Source of the DNA: Pseudomonadota bacterium
GTDB lineage: Bacteria > Chloroflexota > UBA6077 > JAJPGT01
Reading direction: 5' to 3'
Assembly (NCBI GenBank): GCA_021325655.1
Contig: JAJPGT010000025.1
Coordinates: 61,546-125,545, forward strand
Length of the DNA stretch: 64,000 bases
In this document: positions 44,564 to 53,272 of the stretch, piece after piece
Position numbering within the stretch: position 1 is the first letter of the stretch
Layout: every line of letters starts with the position of its first letter
Position numbers and translations under genes: made by a program
The notes under the pieces: generated by a model
What the model was told of the DNA's origin: nothing
Databases searched by the model: none
The model's input: only the letters and a program-made list of their open reading frames with translations

Positions 44564-45151
44564 ATGTGGCAGCTCCTTTCCCAGCGCGGCAGAGCCAGGC
44601 TCCTGCTACTCGGCTCCGCGCTTGCCCTCGGCGCGCTGTCCTCGCCGTGGCACACTTTCGCTGTAGATCCCCAGCAGGTGGCGATCACTGCGACGGACTT
44701 CTCGTTCGCGCCGAGCACGATCACGCTGACGGTTGGCCAACCGGTTACCCTGGCTGTGACCAACCGCGGCAAGGTTGATCACGATCTGAAATCGGACATC
44801 CCGCTGACGGCGCTGACCTACCAGCAGGCAGAAAACCCGATCGACGAGCAGAAGGAGAACGAAGAGAAGGGGACGCTCGACGTCGATTTCGGGCCGGGCA
44901 ACACCGCGCAAGTGACCTTCACCCCGACGAAGGCTGGGAACTATGAGTTCTTCTGCGACGTGCAGAACCACAAGGAGCTCGGGATGCAGGGAATGTTCGT
45001 CGTGCAGCCAACAGCCGCCGGCGTCACCGAGCTGCCGAATTCCGGCGGCGACCCGAACGCGCTGCTGCCCCTGTGGCTGGCGCTGGCCGGCCTGGCGCTG
45101 GTGCTCGCCGGCCTCGCCGTCCGGACCATGCGGGCGTCGCTCCAGCCATAG
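44564..45151 (+). CDS. membrane-anchored cupredoxin
   Basis: A 195-residue protein with an N-terminal signal peptide (LLLLGSALALGALSS), a plastocyanin/sulfocyanin-like fold (residues 30-150) and copper ligands His in KVDHDLKSD and Cys-His-Met in FFCDVQNHKELGMQGM. The end is ELPNSGGDP, a hydrophobic helix and MRAS, which looks like an LPxTG-type sorting signal or a simple membrane anchor. TAGGAGG precedes the ATG. Pairs divergently with the other cupredoxin; the truncated nosZ 1.5 kb away suggests an earlier link to denitrification. Confidence 0.88.
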   Translation: MWQLLSQRGRARLLLLGSALALGALSSPWHTFAVDPQQVAITATDFSFAPSTITLTVGQPVTLAVTNRGKVDHDLKSDIPLTALTYQQAENPIDEQKENEEKGTLDVDFGPGNTAQVTFTPTKAGNYEFFCDVQNHKELGMQGMFVVQPTAAGVTELPNSGGDPNALLPLWLALAGLALVLAGLAVRTMRASLQP

Positions 45152-45475
45152 CCAGGGTAAGCGGCTCGTCGGGCAGCCGGCTGCGCGACGAGGCGGGGTC
45201 GGGCGACGGAGGCCGTGAGAATGGTCACTGCTGCCCGGTCCGTGCCGCGCCCTGGCGCTCCGGAAGTCCCCATACCCCGCCACCGGCGGTGGACGTCTCG
45301 CTCGCCGTCCAACCTCCAGCGATACTCGCGGCGGGATGGTCGCCGTCAGACAGTGGCGTGCAGTTCCAGCTCGACGTAGCTGTGCGAGGCCTGCCCGCTC
45401 TCCCTCGGAGAGAAAGACCGGCACTGCTTACTCATGCGGGAGCATACCCACGCGCCAATGCGTACCGGCCGATGA
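45152..45475. other. intergenic stretch without a clear gene
   Basis: About 320 bases between the cupredoxin stop and the promoter of the O-methyltransferase. No supported reading frame, RNA or repeat seen. Confidence 0.5.
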
Positions 45476-45504
45476 TTGACGCGCAGCCCAATGGGGCGCA
45501 TAGT
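45476..45504 (+). promoter_or_regulatory. promoter of the O-methyltransferase gene
   Basis: TTGACG (45476-45481), 17 bases, CATAGT (45499-45504). Confidence 0.5.
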
Positions 45505-45560
45505 AGCGGCACTCGCACTCAGCGAGCCGTCCTTCGAGACATGCGTGAAGGGGTGGGCGA

Positions 45561-46595
45561 ATGCACCAGGCGAGCGAGTCCCGAGGCGGAGACGTCGCGC
45601 CGGCCCAGGACACCTTGCTGCAGATGACCAACGGGTACTGGATCACGCAGATCATCTACGTGGCGGCGAAACTCGGCATCGCCGATTTGCTGGAGGGCAG
45701 TCCTCAGGGCATCGATGCACTGGCGCAGGCCACCAATACGCACGCGCCGTCGCTGTATCGGCTCATGCGAGCCCTGGCCGGCCTTGGCATGTTCATGGAG
45801 AACGAGGACGGGACGTACGAAACGACTAACCTCGGGCGCTGCCTCGTGAGCGGAAGCCCTGGAGCGCTCCGGGCGAGGGCTATCCTGAACGGCGAAGACT
45901 GGTACCGAGGGTGGGGTGGATTGCTCCATAGCGTGCGCACCGGCGAGACCGCCTTTGAGCCAATCACCGGGATGACGTTCTTCGAACACTTGGCCGCGAA
46001 CCCCGAGACCGCCCTGGTCTTCAATGAGGCAATGGCCAGCTCGACCGAGGCTGCAGCTACTGCAGTGGCAGACGCCTACGACTTCTCCTGGTGCCGGACC
46101 ATCGTCGATGTGGGTGGTGGGACCGGTGCTTTCCTGGCCGTCATCCTGAAGGCCAACCCGCAGGCGCGCGGCATCCTCTTCGACCGTCCGAACGTCATCG
46201 CCGCGGCCGGAGGGCTCCTGGCAAGTGCAGGGGTGGCAGATCGATGCGATGTAGTCGCGGGCGATTTCTTCCAGGCGGTGCCGAGCGGTGGGGACCTCTA
46301 TCTCTTGTCCTGGATCATCCATGACTGGGATGATGATCGTAGCGTTGCGATCTTGAAGAACTGCCGATGGGTAATGCCGGATGACGCGCGGCTCCTGCTC
46401 ATCGAGCAGATAGTCCCCCCTGGTAACCAGCCGTCGCTCAGCAAGCTCTATGACCTCCACATGCTCGTGCTGAGCGGGGGTCGTGAGCGCCGTGAGCACG
46501 AGTACCGAGATCTCCTCGCCGAGGCCGCCCTGGAACTCACCAGGATCATCCCGACCGCCGTGCCCCGAAGTGTAATCGAGTCAGTGCCACGGTAG
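45561..46595 (+). CDS. SAM-dependent O-methyltransferase (Methyltransf_2)
   Basis: A 344-residue small-molecule O-methyltransferase of the hydroxyneurosporene/acetylserotonin type. An N-terminal winged-helix dimerisation domain (residues 20-105) precedes the SAM motif IVDVGGGTGAFLAVIL (near 184), the acidic pair in DVVAGDFFQ and the catalytic His in SWIIHDWDDD near 255. GC content is a little lower than in its neighbours and its only neighbours are a cupredoxin and a broken nosZ, so acquisition by transfer is possible. Substrate unknown. The ribosome-binding site is weak. Confidence 0.87.
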   Translation: MHQASESRGGDVAPAQDTLLQMTNGYWITQIIYVAAKLGIADLLEGSPQGIDALAQATNTHAPSLYRLMRALAGLGMFMENEDGTYETTNLGRCLVSGSPGALRARAILNGEDWYRGWGGLLHSVRTGETAFEPITGMTFFEHLAANPETALVFNEAMASSTEAAATAVADAYDFSWCRTIVDVGGGTGAFLAVILKANPQARGILFDRPNVIAAAGGLLASAGVADRCDVVAGDFFQAVPSGGDLYLLSWIIHDWDDDRSVAILKNCRWVMPDDARLLLIEQIVPPGNQPSLSKLYDLHMLVLSGGRERREHEYRDLLAEAALELTRIIPTAVPRSVIESVPR

Positions 46596-46601
46596 TGAGC
46601 C

Positions 46602-47957
46602 TCAGGGCTGACAAGGTACTTGGACGGGCAGCTTGCCCTCGAGCTTCCAGCCATCGTCGCGGTATGGCTTGCCCAGGCTCCAGCGGGCCACCGCGCTATC
46701 CAGGAACAGGCTGGTGTAGCCGTAGCCCTGGTCGTCGAACTGGGTGTGCAGCGGCCCGAGCCCGAGCTCCACCTGAGCCTCGACGGTCTTGTCGTACGGC
46801 AGGACCGGGATGGCGAAATCGTCCCGGTCGAACTGCTCCGCCTTGATCGCCTGCTGGATCTTCTCGAAGCTGTAGATGGTGACGTGCGGGTCGAGCTTGC
46901 CGCCGACAACGATGAAGTCGCCCTTGGGGGCGACGTCGACGCCGTGCGGGCTCTTCGGCTCTGGCACCAGGTACAGCAGGCCCTCCTTGATGGCGGTGTC
47001 GAGGCGGATGACCTTCATCCCCTTGATCGTGTCCACCTTGCCAGCCTTGGCCACCTCCTCCGCCCTCTTCCAGTTGATGACGTGGAGGTAATCCATCGCC
47101 CGCTGCGTGGTGCCCGCCTCGAACGGCGGCTGGCCGTCCTCGATCCCGTCGCTGGCCAGCTTCCCGAAGTCGGACAGGTCCTGCCAGTAGGGTGGGAGCT
47201 CGATCGCCCAGGAGGCGCCGGTGTCGATGCGGCCCTTGTCGCGGTCGAACTTCCAGAAGGTCATCGGGCCGCGGTACTTCTGCTTGTACTCGCTGAGTGG
47301 AGCGTACTCGTAGCCCAGCGGGGTGGCGTACTGGGTACCCTGGGCGATGTAGGTGGTGTTCGGATCCACGAACGTGCCGCCGTGGTCCGACATCATCAGC
47401 GGGTTCTTGACGATCTGCTTGGTCTCGAAGTCGCGCAGGTCGATCACCGCCACCCGGGCATTGGCTTTGTCATTGATGAACAGCCACTGGCCGTCGTACT
47501 GGCCGTTGGTCTCGCTGAGCGCCGGGTGGTGCGTATCGCCCCAGTGGACTTCGCCGTCGATGTTGCCGCCGGCCAGGACCTCCTTACTCTCGTTCGATCC
47601 GAACCCATAGCCCTGCCATGGCTCGGGGGTGAACACGGCGATAGTCTTGAGCAGTCGCATCGACAGCAGCCCGATCACCCGCACCTGCCCGGCGTGGCCG
47701 CCGGACGAGAACATGATGTACTCGTCGAGCTTGCCGCTCGGGGTGTAGGTCATCAGCGCCGCCTTCATATCCTCAGGGGTTAACCCGCGCTTGGTCGCAA
47801 TCTCGTCGACGTTCATCCCTGCGCTCGGGGTGGCGTTGCCGCCCGGAGCGGGCGGCGCGGTCGGTTCTGGCAGGGGCGATGATTGGCACGCGCTTACGAG
47901 GGGAATGGCAGCCGCCAGCCCGGCAGCCGCGACGACGAAGCGTCTTCTGGTGAGCAT
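46602..47957 (-). pseudogene. nosZ: nitrous-oxide reductase NosZ, C-terminally truncated
   Basis: A 451-residue frame with Tat-like RRRFVVAAAG and a lipobox Cys (LVSAC), then the NosZ propeller (GYGFGSNESKEVLAGG, GDTHHPALSETNG with CuZ His ligands, MMSDHGGTF, KSPHGVDVAPKGDF). Homology ends at WKLEGKLPVQ; VPCQP and a stop follow. Full NosZ proteins are about 190 residues longer and end in the CuA cupredoxin domain, which is missing with the last CuZ histidines. The enzyme cannot be active as such. The break lies 7 bases from the convergent O-methyltransferase stop. It keeps an intact upstream promoter element. Confidence 0.85.
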
Positions 47958-48059
47958 AGTCCTCGTTCCTCCTCCTCCCTGCCCGGATTCCGGGCACTCC
48001 GCGCCGACCTCCGCGCTCCCCGCGTGGGGCGGGGGCCGGATCGGCCGTCTGCTGCCGAG

Positions 48060-48102
48060 ACGATGTCAGGCTCGGGTTGCCGCCGCGGTAGCGGACCGTA
48101 AA
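48060..48102 (-). promoter_or_regulatory. triple-repeat promoter element before nosZ
   Basis: Minus strand: TTTAC (48102-48098)-N5-GCTAC-N7-GCAAC (48080-48076)-N10-CATCGT (48065-48060). The nosZ ATG is about 100 bases downstream. The rest of 47958-48340 shows no gene. Confidence 0.65.
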
Positions 48103-48339
48103 CGCCGGGGCAACGTCCGGTTCGAGCTCGAGCCACAGCGGGGTTGCTCTGGCGCGTCGCTGGTGCGACTATGCGGCTTACTCCGCTGACTTAGCAGTGA
48201 CGGATGCCATGCCTGCCCTGGCATTTCGTCCCGCGGCATGCCAGGGGTTCCGGCGGGTAGGGTCAGCCGCTTGCCCGGGTACTCCGCTCGGCGACTGCAT
48301 CTCGCGAAGGAGATCGCGCTGACCTCCCTGCGGGCGGCG

Positions 48340-48750
48340 TGACATCGCGGCCGTCCACGCGAGCGAGGGATGGGCCACCAGGGACGGTGGACACAGGACG
48401 ATTCGCCCAGGTAGCGCTGGAGTTCGCCCCGGTCGAGGTCGGGGCCGGCTACGTCCGCGACTGGCGGCTGGCCGCAGACCTGGGCACCCGCCCGTGGCCG
48501 CCTTCGTACCTGTCCGTCACGACGCGCGTGCTCGCTGGGACGGTCCGAAGTAGGGTCTTCCAGCGGAATTCGCTCCGCTGCGCCTCGAGCGTCTCTTCCG
48601 CCGTGAACGAGATCCAGCGGGCCCGGGGTGAGGCACGGAGCTGTCCGCGTAACGTCAGCCGAACGCCGCGCACGGCGCGCGCCGCCTCTTCCCCGCCCGG
48701 CAGGCTGAAGGCGTGCAGCCGCTTGAGGAGGGCGAGTGCATCGGGGTTTG
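48340..48750 (-). pseudogene. DUF6544-family remnant with frameshifts
   Basis: Three pieces in different frames reconstruct a DUF6544-like protein: VRGVRLTLRGQLRASP, then RWISFTAEETLEAQR and FRWKTLLRTVP with DRYEGGHGR in one frame; ADVAGPDLDRGELQRYLGES in the next; AHPSLAWTAAM in a third. At least two frameshifts separate them and both ends are missing. I rely on memory of the family pattern for this call. Confidence 0.55.
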
Positions 48751-48861
48751 CCTCACCGGCAGGCGCGGTGCCTTGTGCGATCAGCGGCTACCTCGGGCGG
48801 AAGCGCCGGCTGGCGTCGGCAGGGTAGGGATTGGGTCAGGCATCGTCTCCACGGTTCCTCT

Positions 48862-49854
48862 TCACGGCCGTGTCTTGGCAGAACCCGGCGGCACCGGGTC
48901 TGATACCTCTGTGTCCGTGGTGGCGCTCGCGGGGGGCGACGCCGACGCGATCAGGGCAGCGGGGCGAACCAGGAGCAGCGGCGCGCTGGCCTGGCGGAGC
49001 ACGCCGCCGGCGACGCTGCCGAACACGACTCGGCTCAGGCCAGTGCGGCCATGGGTGCTCATCACCACCAGGTCCGCCCGGCGCTCGCGGGTCGCCTCGG
49101 CGATCGCTTGGGCCGGCTCCCCGAGCCGCACGTCGATCGCCGGCGGCTGGCCGAGCGATGCGGCCAGCTTGCGCGCCACCTGCTCCAGGTACTGCTGAGC
49201 CGCCAGCCGTAGCTCCTCCACGTCCTCGATCTTTCCAGCGATCGGGACGCCCGGCCCGGCCGCGGCGGCGATGATCTGGTCGACGAGCGGCACCGCCCGC
49301 AGCAGCACCAGCTCCCCACCGAACTGCCGGACGAACTCCACGGCCACGGGTAGCGCCGCCTCGCCGAATTTGGAGCCATCCAATGGCACTAGCAGGCGGG
49401 GCTGCTCTGCCAGCCGCCGCCAGGGCTGCTCTCCGAGCCAGCTCTGCAGCAGCAGCGCTGGCACCGGACTCTGGGCCAGCACGCCCTCAGCGACGCTGCC
49501 ATACACCCAGCGGCCCAGGCCGGAGCGGCCGTGGGTGGTCATCACCACCAGATCCACCCCGCGGAGTTGGATCTCTGCCACGATCCCCTCCACCGCCGGG
49601 CCGTACGGCACTGCGGTCTCCACCGCGATGCCCTGGCGGGCGATCCGCGCCGCCAGGTCGTCCAGGTAGCTCTGGGCTTGCTCGACCGCGCGCACCTGCG
49701 CCGCGGTGGGATCGGCGCCGGGCATGGTGCGGACGCTGGTCGCCTGCACCAGAAGGACGCGGGCGCCAGTCCGGCGCGCCAGCGCCTCGGCGAACGGGAG
49801 GGCCCGCTCGGCCTGAGCGGAGCCATCCAGCGGAACCAGGATCGTTCGGAACAT
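48862..49854 (-). CDS. tandem universal stress protein (two UspA domains)
   Basis: A 330-residue cytosolic protein with two UspA folds (about residues 1-145 and 155-305). Both keep the ATP-binding pattern G-x2-G-x9-G-S (GRSGLGRWVYGSVAEGV; GRTGLSRVVFGSVAGGV) and begin with ILVPLDGS / LLVPLDGS. Such ATP-binding tandem Usps accompany dormancy, hypoxia and stress responses. GAGGAGG precedes the ATG. A copy of the 43-bp promoter element lies 38 bases upstream, identical in its core to that of the cupredoxin lipoprotein. Confidence 0.93.
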   Translation of the reverse strand: MFRTILVPLDGSAQAERALPFAEALARRTGARVLLVQATSVRTMPGADPTAAQVRAVEQAQSYLDDLAARIARQGIAVETAVPYGPAVEGIVAEIQLRGVDLVVMTTHGRSGLGRWVYGSVAEGVLAQSPVPALLLQSWLGEQPWRRLAEQPRLLVPLDGSKFGEAALPVAVEFVRQFGGELVLLRAVPLVDQIIAAAAGPGVPIAGKIEDVEELRLAAQQYLEQVARKLAASLGQPPAIDVRLGEPAQAIAEATRERRADLVVMSTHGRTGLSRVVFGSVAGGVLRQASAPLLLVRPAALIASASPPASATTDTEVSDPVPPGSAKTRP

Positions 49855-49892
49855 CGCCTCCTCCTCTGTACCTGTCGGCTTCGAACAGGTGC

Positions 49893-49935
49893 AGCATGCC
49901 CAGCCGGGGTTGCCGGCCAGGTTGCCGGAGGTTGC
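49893..49935 (-). promoter_or_regulatory. triple-repeat promoter element before UspA
   Basis: Minus strand: GCAAC (49935-49931)-N5-GCAAC-N7-GCAAC (49913-49909)-N10-CATGCT (49898-49893). Confidence 0.7.
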
Positions 49936-50014
49936 TGGGCGGAAAACAGCCAGCGGTCGGCCGAACACCAGGTGGCCCTGTGCCAGCGTGGACGAAGCGC
50001 GCGTTGACGCCTCG

Positions 50015-50057
50015 TTTACGCCCGGCAACGGGGCCGGCAACTGACCCGGGCGATCAT
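50015..50057 (+). promoter_or_regulatory. triple-repeat promoter element, FtsX-type permease
   Basis: TTTAC (50015)-N5-GCAAC (50025)-N7-GCAAC (50037)-N10-GATCAT (50052-50057). ATG 50065 follows 7 bases later, which predicts a leaderless mRNA. Confidence 0.7.
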
Positions 50058-50064
50058 CGTCGAG

Positions 50065-51246
50065 ATGTGCCTACGAGGACGGGGGCGCGCCTTGAGCACG
50101 GCGTTCGCGATCACCTGGCTGCTGCGCCTGCCCTATCCCGCCCGCAACCTGCTGCGGCGCTGGCGCGGGATGCTCGGGATGATGGTAGGGGTGGGAATCG
50201 CGCTCGGGATCGGGATGGCGATGCTCGCGATCAACAATGCGACCATTGAGCTGTTCACCGCCGACTTCCGCCGCTCGGCCGCCAACCTGTATGGAGTGAC
50301 GGAGGGCGGCACCCCGATTCCGATCCTGCCCGGCGAGTCGCCGGGCAGGATCGAGCACGCGCATCGAACGCTGGCCCAGCTCCGCACCCTGCCCGCAGTG
50401 AACGAGGCGGTGGGAGTGATGAGCTGGACCGTTGAACGCGAGCGACCCGGACCGAAGCAGCCGGATGCGCCGGACGGGCAGGTGCTGGCGACCGGGGTGG
50501 ACGGCGACCCCACCCGCATCCCTGGCGCCCTTGACCTGAAGGAGGGGCGCTGGCTCCAGCGCTCGGACAAAGTGGTGCTGGGGCGGAAGCTGGCCCGCGA
50601 GAAGGGACTGGCGGTGGGGGACACCCTGCGTCTGGCCGAGCGCGACTTCATGGTGGTGGGCATCGGCACGCTGCGCGGCTTCGGCTTCGCGATGGACAGC
50701 GTCGCCTACCTGGACGCCCGCGCCTTCGCCCGGCGCGCCGCCGTGGGCGACGTGGTGAATCTGATCGCGATCGAGGCGGCGGACCCGGAGCAGGCGCGGA
50801 CCCGCATCTCCGAGATCGGCTCGCTGGCGGCCTTCAGCCCCGAGCAGCTTGTCGCTCAGGCCGAGGCGGCCAACGCCGACGCGGTGACCATCCGCTGGGT
50901 GTTCTCCGGGCTTACCCTGGTGATCGCGGCGCTGTTCGTGAGCAACATGCTGGCCCGCTCGGTGGCCCGGCGCCGACTGGAGTTCGCCACCCTGCGGGCG
51001 ATCGGGATCCCGAACCGCACCCTCCTGCTGACGGTCGCGGCCGAGGCGGCGATCGTCAGCCTGGTCGCGGTGGCGGTCGGCATTGGGCTCAGCAGTGTCG
51101 TCGGCTGGGCGATCAACCGCTATCTCGCGCCGCGGTACCAGCTTGACACCCTGTATAGCGCCGGAGCTGGCCTGTTCGCGCTGGTGTTCCTGCTGGCGCT
51201 CGGGCTGGGCCTGGTCGCCGGGCTGCTGCCTGCCTGCGAGGCGTAG
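50065..51246 (+). CDS. FtsX/MacB-type ABC permease, frameshifted tail
   Basis: A 393-residue membrane protein: one N-terminal helix (MLGMMVGVGIALGIGMAML), a large extracytoplasmic MacB-PCD-like domain (residues 55-265) and three C-terminal helices, as in LolC/MacB/FtsX permeases. It ends abruptly at GLLPACEA. A duplicated TGCC near 51230 shifts the frame; without it the reading would be [18 protein letters not shown], matching the normal cytoplasmic tail. No cognate ATPase gene is adjacent. Placement of ATG 7 bases after a -10 hexamer supports this start. Confidence 0.82.
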   Translation: MCLRGRGRALSTAFAITWLLRLPYPARNLLRRWRGMLGMMVGVGIALGIGMAMLAINNATIELFTADFRRSAANLYGVTEGGTPIPILPGESPGRIEHAHRTLAQLRTLPAVNEAVGVMSWTVERERPGPKQPDAPDGQVLATGVDGDPTRIPGALDLKEGRWLQRSDKVVLGRKLAREKGLAVGDTLRLAERDFMVVGIGTLRGFGFAMDSVAYLDARAFARRAAVGDVVNLIAIEAADPEQARTRISEIGSLAAFSPEQLVAQAEAANADAVTIRWVFSGLTLVIAALFVSNMLARSVARRRLEFATLRAIGIPNRTLLLTVAAEAAIVSLVAVAVGIGLSSVVGWAINRYLAPRYQLDTLYSAGAGLFALVFLLALGLGLVAGLLPACEA

Positions 51247-51269
51247 GGGAGCCTCAGGCCGCCGCGAGG

Positions 51270-51480
51270 CACTCAGATCCACGAATGGCCGCGCGATCTG
51301 GAACATGCGTCCGATGCCTGCGCAGCATCGCTCGTGACCGGCCAGCCCGGAATGTCACGGCCATCAAAGACGATTCGCCCAGAGCTCGGTGGCAGCAGGC
51401 CCGAGAGGAGATTGCAGGTGGTCGTCTTGCCGGCCCCATTCAGGCCGACGATGACCACGCCCCCGGGCGGGCCGGCCGCC
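51270..51480 (-). pseudogene. LivG-like ABC ATPase fragment
   Basis: [20 protein letters not shown] and [16 protein letters not shown] are the Walker A region of a branched-chain amino-acid type ABC ATPase. A frameshift follows, then [15 protein letters not shown] in the neighbouring frame. Nothing else of the roughly 250-residue protein remains. It is opposite in strand to the FtsX gene and so is not its lost partner. Confidence 0.7.
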
Positions 51481-51508
51481 GGCGCTTGCCCGTCCGGTCC
51501 GCCGCCCG

Positions 51509-51664
51509 GTCGCGCGCTGGCGCAACCGCACCCAGACGACCAGCGGCGAACGTACCGAGCCCCTCGGCCTGGCTCGCCATCGGGCCCCGACCTTCTGGGG
51601 CCGGCTCACCCGTGCCGCCGCGACGATCCTGGCGCACACCAGCAGTCGGCTCGGCGTGGCCTGA
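51509..51664 (+). pseudogene. possible transposase C-terminal remnant
   Basis: A 51-codon tail, ending [29 protein letters not shown], resembles the C-terminal helix of IS4/IS701-type transposases (R-x-R-x-x-T-x-x-G-x-x-x-R-x-A-A-K-x-x-A-x-T). No start or upstream part is found. It would help explain the rearrangements around it, but the match is weak. Confidence 0.3.
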
Positions 51665-51787
51665 GGCATCCACCCACATTGCGCGCCTCAGGCCGCCCCA
51701 GGGTCGTTCCTGCTCAGAGGAGCGCCAGGGCTCGCTCCCCCCACCTCAGCCACTGGTTGATGCGCCCTTCGCAAGGCCATCGCGGGC

Positions 51788-52702
51788 TCACACCCCGACC
51801 CATAGGCCCCCGGGAGCCTGCGCCGTGGCCGGCGGATCTGCCGGCCCACCTTCCGATTGCATATCCTGGATCGCTCGCAAGTCACGCTCCTGGAGCGCAC
51901 GCGCTTGCTCAAGAAGCTCCCGGAGCTCGCTCCAGTCCGGGTCCTGGAGGGTGCGCAGTTGCATCTGCAGTCCCCGGATCGCGTGCAAGTCCCGGTCCTG
52001 TACTGCACGCACGTCTCGGAGATTGCGTATCACCTCCTCCAATTGCCGGAGATCGAGGTCTCGCAGCGCGCGCACCGCCGGCCGGACTGCCGGCAGATTC
52101 CGCGCGTCGAGGCTGTCGAGCCCGCGCCGCACGAGCAGGAGGTTCCGGATGAGCTGCTGGAGGATCGGTACGTCGAGAGCCCCGAGCCGGGCCCCCACCT
52201 CTTGGAGCTGCTGCATGCCGGCGTCGCGCAACGGGCGCATGATCTCCTGGACCGGCCACACCTGCTCCGGCGTCCGCGGATCCTGCCCGCCGCCACTCAT
52301 CCTATTCCCCGCCGCCATGGGTGCTGCGGATGCTCGTCCCGCGAACATGGCCGCCTGCGCCTCCGGCCCCCGGCTCGCATCTATATGAGCACCCGCGCAC
52401 GTGGCCAGATCCGTCGGAGGCTCCGCCGCTCCCACCTCATGTAGGAAGCCCTCATGTAGGAAGCGGCAGAGCGCATCCTGGACACCGGCGATCCTCCCAC
52501 GGAGTCCGCCTTCCGCGACCGAGCGATGCGCGGGATTCAACGCAGTCGCTCGACAGCCCGCGCACAGTTCGAACCGCTCCAGCGCCGCAACGGCGCGGTG
52601 GCTGATCTCCATCGCCCCGACCAGTTGCTGCCGCACTCCACAGAGGCTGCAGCGACCAAACCGGACATGGGTCCAGTTCTCCAGCTCCTCGAAGTCACAC
52701 AT
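51788..52702 (-). CDS. zinc-ribbon protein with RDL-type leucine repeats
   Basis: A 304-residue protein I cannot assign to a family. Residues 1-55 hold a four-Cys zinc site (RCSLCGVRQQ and LCAGCRAT, 33 residues apart). After a flexible middle, residues 165-290 contain about six degenerate repeats of 15-22 residues with the pattern A/S/T-L-R/Q-D/E-x-D-L-x-x-I/L, for example ALRDLDLRQLEEVIRNLRDV and AVQDRDLHAIRGLQMQLR. Helical leucine-rich packing is likely. GGAGGG precedes the ATG. Codon use is normal for the window, so I take it as real. Confidence 0.6.
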   Translation of the reverse strand: MCDFEELENWTHVRFGRCSLCGVRQQLVGAMEISHRAVAALERFELCAGCRATALNPAHRSVAEGGLRGRIAGVQDALCRFLHEGFLHEVGAAEPPTDLATCAGAHIDASRGPEAQAAMFAGRASAAPMAAGNRMSGGGQDPRTPEQVWPVQEIMRPLRDAGMQQLQEVGARLGALDVPILQQLIRNLLLVRRGLDSLDARNLPAVRPAVRALRDLDLRQLEEVIRNLRDVRAVQDRDLHAIRGLQMQLRTLQDPDWSELRELLEQARALQERDLRAIQDMQSEGGPADPPATAQAPGGLWVGV

Positions 52703-52844
52703 CCCACCCTCCGCGTTTTCAGCCAGGGCGCCGGGCCCGAACGTGTCTACAGAACGAGCACTCCGGTGGGAAGCGACTCGCCGCTCGGTTGGCCGACGCC
52801 GCCGGGCCAGGCGCTCGCTCGCGCCCGACCGTAGTCGGCAGCTT

Positions 52845-53079
52845 GTTGAGCACAATCTGCCCGTTGCGTTCGATGACCCCGGAATGCAGGATACTTTGCG
52901 CATTAAGTGTCTCCAGGGCGCCATCCCCATGCAGCAGCCTGCCGGCGAAGACGCCGCCGAGGCACGCGCGCGACGCCGGCAGCGAGGTCACCCGGCAGAC
53001 CGTAGCGGCTGGTACCGATGAACCGGCTGACGAGCCAACCCAGCGCCAGATTGAGAACGAGCAAGGCGTAGATGCCCAT
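52845..53079 (-). pseudogene. GlsB/YeaQ-type small membrane protein, frameshifted
   Basis: ATG 53079 opens IYALLVLNLALGWLVSRFIG and LPGDLAAGVA, the start of the transglycosylase-associated (GlsB/YeaQ/YmgE) family. The frame is then lost; ACLGGVFAGRLLHGDGALET continues in the neighbouring frame. The family's last hydrophobic helix is not recognisable. Members are stress-induced inner-membrane proteins. Confidence 0.6.
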
Positions 53080-53168
53080 GGCTAAGGCGCCTCTTGCTTC
53101 TTTCGGCTGTTCCATCCCCGTCCGCGCGGGCGGTCCCCAGGCCCATCCGAGGTGCTACTAAAGCGTCG

Positions 53169-53240
53169 GTTCTATATTAGCATATCGATATGATTTTATC
53201 AATATCGCACTAGTATCGCTGCATCACTGTGCTATTATTC
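53169..53240 (+). promoter_or_regulatory. AT-rich promoter/operator island
   Basis: A strikingly AT-rich stretch in GC-rich DNA. It holds the perfect 12-bp palindrome CATATCGATATG (53181-53192), two further TATCG words (53203 and 53214) and a TATTAT -10-like hexamer (53233-53238). It lies directly upstream of a broken XRE regulator gene, whose product may once have bound it. Confidence 0.5.
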
Positions 53241-53272
53241 GAGCGAGGATGCGGACACGCGCAGAGGGGACA

